From Liolophura sinensis (Eukaryota > Mollusca > Polyplacophora > Chitonida > Chitonidae): a stretch of DNA of 64,000 nt. The DNA is taken from contig NW_027018137.1 in assembly GCF_032854445.1 (NCBI RefSeq), positions 1 through 64,000 of the forward strand, in the 5' to 3' direction. Below the pieces are notes generated by a model that was given only the letters and a program-made list of their open reading frames with translations, had not been told where the DNA came from and ran no database searches. How positions within the stretch are numbered: position 1 is the first letter of the stretch; each line of letters starts with the position of its first letter. The translations under genes were made by a program, and so were the position numbers. Positions 53,501 to 64,000 of the stretch are shown here, piece after piece.

Positions 53501-53872
53501 TGCAAACCGCGTTGCTCTCCGACCAATACTTTTGGCTGTAGCGACAATTGAATGATCATTGATGACAAAATTACGTGCCTAGCAACGGCTCTTACTCCAT
53601 GGAAACCAGGGAAATTTGCAATTTTTTAAGCAGCCTCCGATGCCTGGCCCAATTCCGCATCTTTTGGAAACTTATTGATGTGGGTCAGTGTTCAATTGTA
53701 CTTTTTTACAGCAGACTGTATCTAGTACTTTGTGTTTTTTATGTACAAATGGTGTGGTTTTTCTACACGTAGATAAAGACATTGAGAATGTCTTGGACTG
53801 AGAAGTAAGACAATTGCTGGGTGAGTTAAATGGGCTAAGCCCAAAGATTTGACGTCTTCTGGGCTACCGAAG
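50575..53872. repeat. Mosaic block joining two distant unit lineages
   Basis: Units start at 50575, 51123, 51673, 52223, 52773 and 53322. The first four follow the order and marks of 34077-36274 (AATTAATAAAAAG, TTTCAACAGC, GAAAAGGC, GTTTTTCATG, then CTGGTATAAG), shifted 16498 bp, or 30 units. The last two follow 42876-43975 (GCCGAAAGAAAAGAC, then GCAGCCTCC with GGACTGAGAAG), shifted 9897 bp, or 18 units. Confidence 0.85.
52846..52855. repeat. Replaced tract AAGAAAAGAC (copy 3)
   Basis: Same replacement, 9897 bp (18 units) from copy 2. It marks the right half of the mosaic block at 50575-53872 as derived from the 39-45 kb lineage. Confidence 0.9.
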
Positions 53873-56800
53873 GGCACATAACTTATAGTCAAAAGTTGAA
53901 TATAGTAATGACCAGTGGCGATGGTACATAGTACAGTGTAGCCGATTTCAATTAACAAAAAGACCAGGCAAAAATGCAAAAGTGGAAAAACTGTTCCAGT
54001 GCTGCTGGTAAGAGGCTAATGCGACGTATTTTTTGACGAGAAATCGAATGGTGCAAACCGCGTTGCTCTCCGACCAATACTTTTGGCTGTAGCGACAATT
54101 GAATGATCATTGATGACAAAATTACGTGCCTAGCAACGGCTCTTACTCCATGGAAACCAGGGAAATTTGCAATTTTTTAAACAGCTGCCGATGCCTGGCC
54201 CAATTCCGCATCTTTTGGCACCTTATTGATGTGGGTCAGCGTTCATTTGTACTTTTTACAGCAGACTGTATCTAGTACTTTGTCTTTTTTATGTACAAAT
54301 GGTGTGGTTTTTCTACACGTAAATAAAGACATTGAGAATGTCTTGGACTTAGAAGTAAGACAATTGCTGGGTGAGTTAAATGGGCTGAGGCCAAAGATTT
54401 GACGTCTTCTGGGCTACCGAAAGGCACATAACTTATAGTCAAAAGTTGAATATAGTAATGACCAGTCGCGATGGTACATAGTACAGTGTAGCCGATTTCA
54501 ATTAACAAAAAGACCTGGCAAAAATGCAAAATGGAAAAACTGTTCCAGTGCTGCTGGTAAGAGGCTAATACCACGTATTTTGTGACGAGAAATCGAATGG
54601 TGCAAACCGCGTTGCTCTCCGACCAATACCTTTGTCTATAGCGACAATTGAATGGTCATTGATGACAAAATCACGTGCCTAGCAACGGCTCTTACTCCAT
54701 GGAAACCAGGGAAATTTGAAATTTTTTAAACAACTGCCGATGCCTGGCCCAATTCCGCATCTTTTGGCACCTTATTGATGTGGGTCAGTGTTCAATTGTA
54801 CTTTTTACAGCAGACTGTATCTAGTGCTTTGTGTTTTTATGTACAAATGGTGTGGTTTTTCTACACGTAGATAAAGACATTGAGATTGTCTTGGACTTAG
54901 AAGTAAGACAATTGCTGGGTGAGTTAAATGGGCTCAGGCCAAAGATTTGGCGTCTTCTGGGCTACCGAAGTACACATAACTTATAGTCAAAAGTTGAATA
55001 TAGTAATGACCAGTGGCGATGGTACATAGTACAGTGTAGCCGATTTCAATTAACAAAAAGACCAGGCAAAAAATGCAAAAGTGGAAAAAACTGTTCCAGT
55101 GCTGCTGGTAAGAGGCTAATGCGACGTATTTTTTGACGAGAAATCGAATGGTGCAAACCGCGTTGCTCTCCGACCAATACTTTTGTCTGTAGCGATAATT
55201 GACTGATCATTGATGACAAAATCACGTGCCTAGCAACGGCTCTTACTCCATGGAAACCAGGGAAATTTGCAATTTTTTAAACAGCTGCCGATGCCTGGCC
55301 CAATTCCGCATCTTTTGGCACCTTATTGATGTGGGTCAGTGTTCAATTGTACTTTTTACAGCAGACTGTATCTAGCACTTTTTGTTTTTTATGTACAAAT
55401 GGTGTGGTTTTTCTACACGTAAATAAAGACATTGAGATCGTCTTGGACTTAGAAGTAAGACAATTGCTGGGTGAGTTAAATGGGCTAAGCCCAAAGATTT
55501 GACGTCTTCTGGGCTACCGAAGGGCACATAACTTATAGTCAAAGGTTGAATATAGTAATGACCAGTCACGATGGTACATAGTACAGTGTAGCCGATTTCA
55601 ATTAACAAAAAGACCAGGCAAAAATGCAAAAGTGGAAAAACTGTTCCAGTGCTGCTGGTAAGAGGCTAATACGACGTAATTTGTGACGAGAAATCGAATG
55701 GTGCAAACCGAGTTGCTCTCCGACCAATACTTTTGGCTGTAGCGACAATTGAATGATCATTGATGACAAAGTCACGTGCCTAGCAACGGCTCTTACTCCA
55801 TGGAAACCAGGGAAATTTCCAATTTTTTAAACAGCTGCCGATGCCTGGCCCAATTCCGCATCTTTTGGCACCTTATTGATGTGGGTCAGTGTTCAATTGT
55901 ACTTTTTACAGCAGACTGTATTTAGTACTTTGTGTTTTTTATGTACAAATGTTGTGGTTTTTCTACACGTAGATAAAGACATTGAGATTGTCTTGGACTT
56001 AGAAGTAAGACAATTGCTGGGTGAGTTAAATGGGCTTAGCCCAAAAATTTGACGCCTTCTGGGCTACCAAGGGCACAAAACTTATAGTCAAAAGTTGAAT
56101 ATAGTAATGACTAGTGGCGATGGTACATAGTACAGTGTAGCCGATTTCAATTAACAAAAGACCAGGCAAAAATGCAAAAGTGAAAAACTTTTCCAGTGCT
56201 GCTGGTAAGAGGCTAATGCGACGTATTTTTTGACGAGAAATCGAATGGTGCAAACCGCGTTGCTCTCCGACCAATACTTTTGGCTGTAGCGACAATTGAA
56301 TGATCATTGATGACAAAATTACGTGCCTAGCAACGGCTCTTACTCCATGGAAACCAGGGAAATTTGCAATTTTTAAACAGCTGCCGATGCCTGGCCCAAT
56401 TCCGCATCTTTTGGCACCTTATTGATGTGGGTCAGCGTTCATTTGTACTTTTTACAGCAGACTGTATCTAGTACTTTGTCTTTTTTATGTACAAATGGTG
56501 TGGTTTTTCTACACGTAAATAAAGACATTGAGAATGTCTTGGACTTAGAAGTAAGACAATTGCTGGGTGAGTTAAATGGGCTGAGGCCAAAGATTTGACG
56601 TCTTCTGGGCTAACCGAAAGGCACATAACTTATAGTCAAAAGTTGAATATAGTAATGACCAGTCGCGATGGTACATAGTACAGTGTAGCCGATTTCAATT
56701 AACAAAAAGACCTGGCAAAAATGCAAAATGGAAAAACTGTTCCAGTGCTGCTGGTAAGAGGCTAATACCACGTATTTTGTGACGAGAAATCGAATGGTGC

Positions 56801-59370
56801 AAACCGCGTTGCTCTCCGACCAATACCTTTGTCTATAGCGACAATTGAATGGTCATTGATGACAAAATCACGTGCCTAGCAACGGCTCTTACTCCATGGA
56901 AACCAGGGAAAATTTGCAATTTTTTCAACAGCTGCCGATGCCTGGCCCAATTCCGCATCTTTTGGTACCTTATTGATGTGGTCAGTGTTCAATTGTACTT
57001 TTTACAGCAGACTGTATCTAGTACTTTGTGTTTTTTATGTACAAAAGGTGTGGTTTTTCTACACGTAGATAAAGACATTGAGATTGTCTTGGACTTAGAA
57101 GTAAGACAATTGCCGGGTGAGTTAAATGGGCTGGGACCAAAGATTTGACGTCTTCTGGGCTACCGAAGCGCACATAACTTATAGTCAAAAGTTGAATATA
57201 GTAATGACCAGTCGCGATGGTACATAGTACAGTGTAGCCGATTTCAATTAACAAAAAGATCAGGCAAAAATGCAAAAGTAGAAAAAACTGTTCCAGTGCT
57301 GCTGGTAAGAGGCTAATGCGAGGTATTTTTTGACGAGAAATCGAATGGTGCAAACCGCGTTGCTCTCCGACCAATACTTTTGGCTGTAGCGACATTTGAA
57401 TGATCATTGATGACAAAATCACGTGCCTAGCAACGGCTCTTACTCCATGGAAACCAGGGAAATTTCCAATTTTTTAAACAGCTGCCGATGCCTGGCCCAA
57501 TTCCGCATCTTTTTGCACCTTATTGATGTGGGTCAGTGTTCAATTGTACTTTTTAACAGCAGACTGTATCTAGTACTTTGTGTTTTTTATGTACAAATGG
57601 TCTGGTTTTTTCTACACGTAGATAAAGACATTGAGATTGTCTTGGACTTAGAAGTAAGACAATTGCTGGGTGAGTTAAATGGCTTAAGTCAAAGACTTAC
57701 GTCTTCTAGGCTACCAAGGGCACATAACTTATAGTAAATAGTTGAATATAGTAATGACCAGTCACGATGGTACATAGTACAGTGTAGCCGATTTCAATTA
57801 ACAAAAAGAACAGGCAAAAATGCAAAAGTGGAAAAACTGTTCCAGTGCTGCTGGTAAGAGGCTAATACGACGTATTTGTGACGAGAAATCGAATGGTGCA
57901 AACCGAGTTGCTCTCCGACCAATACTTTTGGGCCTATAGCCAACAGTTGAATGATCATTGATGACAAAGTCACGTGCCTAGCAACGGCTCTTACTCCATG
58001 GAAACCAGGGAAATTTGCAATTTTTTAAACAACTGCCGATGCCTGGCCCAATTCCGCATCTTTTGGCACCTTATTGATGTGGGTCAGTGTTCAATTGTAC
58101 TTTTTACAGCAGACTCTATCTAGTGCTTTGTGTTTTAATGTACAAATGGTGTGGTTTTTTCTACACGTAGATAAAGACATTGAGATTGTCTTGGACTTAG
58201 AAGTAAGACAATTGCTGGGTGAGTTAAATGGGCTCAGGCCAAAGATTTGGCGTCTTCTGGGCTACCGAAGTACACATAACTTATAGTCAAAAGTTGAATA
58301 TAGTAATGACCAGTGGCGATGGTACATAGTACAGTGTAGCCGATTTCAATTAACAAAAAGACCAGGCAAAAATGCAAAAGTGGAAAAACTGTTCCAGTGC
58401 TGCTGGTAAGAGGCTAATGCGACGTATTTTTTGACGAGAAATCGAATGGTGCAAACCGCGTTGCTCTCCGACCAATACTTTTGTCTGTAGCGATAATTGA
58501 CTGATCATTGATGACAAAATCACGTGCCTAGCAACGGCTCTTACTCCATGGAAACCAGGGAAATTTGCAATTTTTTAAACAGCTGCCGATGCCTGGCCCA
58601 ATTCCGCATCTTTTGGCACCTTATTGATGTGGGTCAGTGTTCAATTGTACTTTTTACAGCAGACTGTATCTAGCACTTTTTGTTTTTTATGTACAAATGG
58701 TGTGGTTTTTCTACACGTAAATAAAGACATTGAGATCGTCTTGGACTTAGAAGTAAGACAATTGCTGGGTGAGTTAAATGGGCTAAGCCCAAAGATTTGA
58801 CGTCTTCTGGGCTACCGAAGGGCACATAACTTATAATCAAAGGTTGAATATAGTAATGACCAGTCACGATGGTACATAGTACAGTGTAGCCGATTTCAAT
58901 TAACAAAAAGACCAGGCAAAAATGCAAAAGTGGAAAAACTGTTCCAGTGCTGCTGGTAAGAGGCTAATACGACGTAATTTGTGACGAGAAATCGAATGGT
59001 GCAAACCGAGTTGCTCTCCGACCAATACTTTTGGCTGTAGCGACAATTGAATGATCATTGATGACAAAGTCACGTGCCTAGCAACGGCTCTTACTCCATG
59101 GAAACCAGGGAAATTTCCAATTTTTTAAACAGCTGCCGATGCCTGGCCCAATTCCGCATCTTTTGGCACCTTATTGATGTGGGTCAGTGTTCAATTGTAC
59201 TTTTTACAGCAGACTGTATTTAGTACTTTGTGTTTTTTATGTACAAATGTTGTGGTTTTTCTACACGTAGATAAAGACATTGAGATTGTCTTGGACTTAG
59301 AAGTAAGACAATTGCTGGGTGAGTTAAATGGGCTTAGCCCAAAAATTTGACGCCTTCTGGGCTACCAAAG
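53873..59370. repeat. Sub-array of ten units with 4- and 6-unit duplications, partly indel-rich
   Basis: Units start at 53873, 54423, 54971, 55523, 56072, 56620, 57169, 57719, 58271 and 58821. Units 53873 and 54423 recur at 56072 and 56620 (about 2198 bp; marks GACCTGGC, AATACCACG, GAATGGTCATTG). The stretch from about 54780 to 56070 recurs from about 58080 to 59370 (about 3300 bp; marks AAGTACACATAAC, GACTGATCATTG, CTAGCACTTTTTG, GACGTAATTTGTG, AAATGTTGTGG). Copies in 54.8-58.2 kb have extra or missing bases; the 58.3-59.4 kb copy is clean. Confidence 0.85.
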
Positions 59371-62300
59371 GGCACAAAACTTATAGTCAAAAGTTGAATA
59401 TAGTAATGACCAGTGGCGATGGTACATAGTACAGTGTAGCCGATTTCAATTAACAAAAAGACCAGGCAAAAATGCAAAAGTGGAAAAACTGTTCCAGTGC
59501 TGCTGGTAAGAGGCTAATCCGACGTATTTTTTGACGAGAAATCGAATGGTGCAAACCGCGTTGCTCTCCGACCAATACTTTTGTCTGTAGCGACAACTGA
59601 ATGATCATTGATGACAAAATCACGTAACTAGCAACGGCTCTTACTCCATGGAAACCAGGGAAATTTGCAATTTTTTAAACACCTGCCGATGCCTGGCCCA
59701 ATTCCGCATCTTTTGGCACCTTATTGATGTGGGTCAGTGTTCATTTGTACTTTTTACAGTAGACTCTATCTAGTACTTTGTGTTTTTTACGTACAAATGG
59801 TGTGGTTTTTCTACACGTAGATAAAGACATTGAGATTGTCTTGGACTTAGAAGTAAGACAATTGCTGGGTGAGTTAAATGGGCTTAAGTCAAAGACTTTA
59901 CGTTTTCTACGCTACCAAAGGGCACATAACTTATAGTCAAAAGTTGAATATAGCAATGACCAGTCACTATGGTACATAGTACAGTGTAGCCGATTTCAAT
60001 TAACAAAAAGAACAGGCAAAAATGCAAAAGTGGAAAAACTGTTCCAGTGCTGCTGGTAAGAGGCTAATACGACGTACTTTGTGACGACAAATCGAATGGT
60101 GCAAACCGAGTTGCTCTCCGACCAATACTTTTGGCTATAGCGACAGTTGAATGATCATTGATGACAAAGTCACGTGCCTAGCAACGGCTCTTACTCCATG
60201 GAAACCAGGGAAATTTGCAATTTTTTAAACAGCTGCCGATGCCTGGCCCAATTCCGCATCTTTTGGCACCTTATTGATGTGGGTCAGTGTTCAATTGTAC
60301 TTTTTACAGCAGACTGTATCTAGTACTTTGTGTTTTTATGTACAAATGGTGTGGTTTTTCTACACGTAGATAAAGACATTGAGATTGTCTTGGACTTAGA
60401 AGTAAGACAATTGCTGGGTGAGTTAAATGGGCTTAGGCCAAAGATTTGACGTCTTCTGGGCTACCGAAGGGCACATAACTTATAGTCAAAAGTTGAATAT
60501 AGTAATGACCAGTGGCGATGGTACATAGTACAGTGTAGCCGATTTCAATTAACAAAAAGAACAGGCAAAAATGCAAAAGTGGAAAAACTGTTCCAGTGCT
60601 GCTGGTAAGAGGCTAATGCGACGTATTTTGTGACGAGAAATCGAATGGTGCAAACCGCGTTGCTCTCCGACCAATACTTTTGTCTGTAGCGATAATTGAA
60701 TGATCATTGATGACAAAATCACGTGCCTAGCAACGGCTCTTACTCCATGGAAACCAGGGAAATTTGCAATTTTTTAAACAGCTGCCGATGCCTGGCCCAA
60801 TTCCGCATCTTTTGGAACCTTATTGATGTGGGTCATTGTTTAATTGTACTTTTTACAGCAGACTGTATCTAGCACTTTGTGTTTTTTATGTACAAATGGT
60901 GTGGTTTTTCTACACGTAGATAAAGACATTGAGATTGTCTTCGACTTAGAAGTAAGACACTTGCTGGGTGAGTTAAATGGGCTTAGCCCAAAGATTTGAC
61001 GTCTTCTGGGCTACCGAAGGGCACATAACTTATAGTCAAACCTTGAATATAGTAATGACCAGTCGCGATGGTACATAGTACAGTGTAGCCGGTTTCAATT
61101 AACAAAAACACCAGGCAAAAATGCAAGAGTGGAAAAACTGTTCCAGTGCTGCTGGTAAGAGGCTAATGCCACGTATTTTGTGACGATAAATCGAATGGTG
61201 CAAACCGCGTTGCTCTCCGACCAATACTTTTGGCTGTAGCGACAATTCAATGATCATTGATGACAAAATCACGTGCCTAGCAACGGCTCTTACTCCATGG
61301 AAACCAGGGAAATTTGCAATTTTTTAAACAGCTGCCGATGCCTGGCCCAAATCTGCATCTTTTGGCACCTTATTGATGTGGGTCAGTGTTCAATTGTACT
61401 TTTTACAGCAGACTGTATCTAGTACTTTGTGTTTTTTATGTACAAATGGTGTGGTTTATCTACACGTAGATAAAGATATTGAGATTGTCTTGGACTTAGA
61501 AGTAAGACACTTGCTGGGTGAGTTAAAAGGGCTTAGGCCAAAGATTTGACGTCTTCTGGGCTACCAAAGGGCACATAACTTATAGTCAAAAGTTGAATAT
61601 AGTAATGACCAGTCGCGATGGTACATAGTACAGTGTAGCCGATTTCAATTAACAAAAAGACCAGGCAAAAATGCAAAAGTCGAAAAACTGTTCCAGTGCT
61701 GCTAGTAAGAGGCTAATCCTACGTATTTTGTGACGAGAAATCGAATGGTGCAAACCGCGTTGCTCTCCGAACAATACTTTTCGCTGTAGCGACAATTGAA
61801 TGATCATTAATGACAAAATCACATGCTTAGCAACGGCTCTTACTCCATGGAAACCAGGGAAATTTGCAATTTTTTAAACAACTGCCGATGCCTGGCCCAA
61901 TTCCGCATCTTTTGGCACCTTATTGATGTGGGTCAGTGTTCAATTGTACTTTTTACAGCAGACTGTATCTAGTACTTTGTGTTTTTATGTACAAATGGTG
62001 TGGTTTTTCTACACGTAGATAAAGACATTGAGATTGTCTTGGACTTAGAAGTAAGACACTTGCTGGGTGAGTTAAATGGGCTAGGCCCAAAGATTTGACG
62101 TCTTCTGGGCTACCAAAGGGCACATAACTTATAGTCAAAAGTTGAATATAGTAATGACAGGTGGCAATGGTACATAGTACAGTGTAGCCGATTTCAATTA
62201 ACAAAAAGACCAGGCAAAAATGCAAAAGTAGAAAAACTATTCCAGTGCTGCTGGTAAAAGGCTAATCCGACGTATTTTTTGACGAGAAATCGAATGGTGC

Positions 62301-64000
62301 AAACTGCGTTGCTCTCCGACAAATACTTTTGGCTGTAGCAACAATTGAATGATCATTGATGACAAAATCACGTGCCTAGCAACGGCTCTTACTCCATGGA
62401 AACCAGGGAAATTTGCAATTTTTTAAACAGCTGCCGATGCCTGGCCCAATTCCGCATCTTTTGGCACCTTTTTGATGTGGGTCAGTGTTCAATTGTACTT
62501 TTTACAGCAGACTGTATCTAGTACTTTGTGTTTTTTATGTACAAATGGTGTGGTTTTTCTACACGTAGATAAAGACATTGAGATTGTCTTGGACTTAGAA
62601 GTAAGACAATTGCTGGGTGAGTTAAATGGGCTTAGCCCAAAGATTTGACGTCTTCTGGGCTACCAAAGGGCACATAACTTATAGTCAAAAGTTGAATATA
62701 GTAATGACCAGTCACGATGGTACATAGTACAGTGTAGCCGATTTCAATTAACAAAAAGACCAGGCAAAAATGCAAAAGTAGAAAAACTGTTCCAGTGCTG
62801 CTGGTAAGAGGCTAATCCGACGTATTTTTTGACGAGAAATCGAATGGTGCAAACCGCGTTGCTCTCCGACCAATCCTTTTGGCTGTAGCGACAATTGAAT
62901 GATCATTGATGACAAAATCACGTGACTAGCAACGGCTTTTACTCCATGGAAACCAGGGAAATTTGCAATTTTTTAAACAGCTGCCGATGCCTGGCCCAAT
63001 TCCGCATCTTTTGGCACCTTATTGATGTGGGTCAGTGTTCAATTGTACTTTTTACAACAGACTGTATCTAGTATTTTGTGTTTTTTATGTACAAATGGTG
63101 TGGTTTTTCTACACGTAGATAAAGACATTGAGATTGTCTTGGACTTAGAAGTAAGACAATTGCTGGGTGAGTTAAATGGGCAAAGCCCAAAAATTTGACG
63201 CCTTCTGGGCTACCAAAGGGCACAAAACTTATAGTCAAAAGTTAAATATAGTAATGACCAATGGCGATGGTACATAGTACAGTGTAGCCGATTTCAATTA
63301 ACAAAAAGATCAGGCAAAAATGCAATAGTGGAAAAACTGTTCCAGTGCTGCTGGTAAGATTCTAATCCGACGTATTTTTGACGAGAAATTGAATGGTGTA
63401 AACCGCGTTGCTCTCCGACCAATACTTTTGGCTGTAGCGACAATTGAATGATCATTGATGACAAAATCACGTGCCTAGCAACGGCTCTTACTCCATGGAA
63501 ACCAGGGAAATTTGCAATTTTTTAAACAACTGCCGATGCCTGGCCCAATTCCGCATCTTTTGGCACCTTATTGATGTGGGCCAGTGTTCAATTGTACTTT
63601 TTACAGCAGACTGTATGTAGTAGTTTGTGTTTTTTATGTACAAATGGTGTGGTTTTTCTACACGTAGATAAAGACATTGAGATTGTCTTGGACTTAGAAG
63701 TAAGACACTTGCTGGGTGAGTTAAATGGGCTAGGCCCAAAGATTTGACGTCTTCTGGGCTACCAAAGGGCACATAACTTATAGTCAAAAGTTGAATATAG
63801 TAATGACCAGTCACGATGGTACATAGTACAGTGTAGCCGATTTCAATTAACAAAAAGACCAGGCAAAAATGCAAAAGTAGAAAAACTGTTCCAGTGCTGC
63901 TGGTAAGAGGCTAATCCTACGTATTTTGTGACGAGAAATCGAATGGTGCAAACCGCGTTGCTCTCCGACCAATCCTTTTTGCTGTAGCGACAATTGAATG
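59371..64000. repeat. Right sub-array: nine diverged units, no higher-order pattern seen
   Basis: Units start at 59371, 59921, 60470, 61020, 61570, 62119, 62669, 63219 and 63768 (the last is cut by the window end). Lengths stay at 549-550 bp, but most units carry several private substitutions. Examples are CAGTCACTATGG and GACGTACTTTG (59921), CAAACCTTGAAT and AGCCGGTTTC (61020), CATGCTTAGC (61570), GTGGCAATGG and AACTATTCC (62119), and GAATGGTGTAAAC and GTATGTAGTAG (63219). CTACCAAAGG replaces CTACCGAAGG in most of them. Confidence 0.85.

Larger units (their letters stand above)
1..64000. repeat. 550-bp satellite DNA array, 116 complete unit starts plus a partial unit
   Basis: The same 550-bp sequence recurs head to tail, always in the same orientation, from the first base to the last. 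The phase mark GGCACATAAC (sometimes GGCACAAA, GGCAGATA or TACACATA) is seen every 546-558 bp, and every 549-551 bp in clean stretches. No spacer, inversion or foreign insertion interrupts the series. Neighbouring units mostly differ by a few percent. A clean consensus unit has about 41% G+C, higher in unit positions 121-360 than outside. Homopolymer runs of T or A (4-7 bases) are spread through it, and I saw no obvious internal subrepeat. No gene is supported anywhere. Satellite arrays of this kind normally form heterochromatin; the centromeric role is an inference that sequence alone cannot settle. I do not recognise the satellite family. Confidence 0.98.

Noticed and set aside
57018-57422. 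134-codon minus-strand open frame, the longest in the window
   Set aside because: It arises from indels in the poor-quality 56.6-57.4 kb units. Clean units stop earlier in the same frame.
1-64000. CRISPR array
   Set aside because: The repeat period is 550 bp with no short repeat plus unique spacer structure; the whole unit is repeated.
1-64000. Tandem rRNA, 5S, tRNA or snRNA gene cluster
   Set aside because: No rRNA or snRNA core sequence is recognisable. GGTGCAAACCG resembles a Pol III B box only loosely (a key T is replaced) and no A box is correctly placed upstream. No cloverleaf was found.
1-64000. CENP-B box
   Set aside because: I looked for the TTCG....A..CGGG core on both strands of the unit. 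ATTCGATT occurs on the minus strand but the rest does not fit.
1-64000. Transposon-derived array (terminal repeats, transposase or reverse transcriptase remains)
   Set aside because: No terminal inverted repeats, target-site duplications, poly-A tail or recognisable enzyme motifs occur in the unit, and there is no junction with unique DNA where ends could be defined.
1-64000. Telomeric repeats or array boundary inside the window
   Set aside because: No TTAGGG-like or other short simple tandem repeat occurs, and the 550-bp register runs through both window ends.

Overview
The whole 64 kb window is one uninterrupted head-to-tail satellite DNA array. Its basic unit is about 550 bp and about 41% G+C (my count on a clean consensus unit). 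There are 116 units with visible starts plus a 233-bp partial unit at the right end. No unique flanking sequence, credible gene, RNA gene, transposon, CRISPR array or bacterial signal is present. Such an array points to constitutive heterochromatin (pericentromeric, centromeric or subtelomeric) of a eukaryotic nuclear genome. I cannot name the species from the sequence. An animal, probably an invertebrate, is only an impression.

Unit numbering below starts at GGCACATAAC, which is also base 1 of the window. Units are nearly all 549-551 bp outside three indel-rich patches (1-7138, about 27.9-28.8 kb and about 54.8-58.2 kb). Positions quoted as 'unit position' refer to a 550-bp consensus read from the clean units.

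Layout. 1-7138: 13 noisy units that repeat, in order, the unit types found further right. 7139-14282: 13 clean units with a local 3-unit duplication. 14283-20333: 11 units in a 1650-bp three-unit higher-order pattern. 20334-20883: one strongly diverged unit. 20884-26929: a 1649-bp tandem duplication grading into an 1100-bp two-unit alternation. 26930-29130: transition units, including a 14-bp hairpin-loop deletion. 29131-39026: nested 3-, 6- and 8-unit duplications. 39027-45624: a clear 6-unit (3299-bp) tandem duplication. 45625-50574: 3-unit and 7-unit duplications. 50575-53872: a mosaic of unit types from 34 kb and 43 kb. 53873-59370: 4- and 6-unit duplications. 59371-64000: nine units rich in private substitutions, with no visible higher-order pattern.

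The main story is array evolution: repeated unequal exchange in whole-unit steps, chimeric units, and weaker homogenisation towards the right end. The most unusual single event is at 27946-27959. There the 14-nt loop between two 7-bp inverted arms has been removed exactly, leaving a perfect 14-bp palindrome. Within each unit, a well-conserved core (about unit positions 160-340) carries a 10-bp palindrome and binding-site-like words, while several short hot spots vary strongly between units. The recurrent 60-134-codon open frames on both strands are by-products of the repeat and are not annotated as genes.
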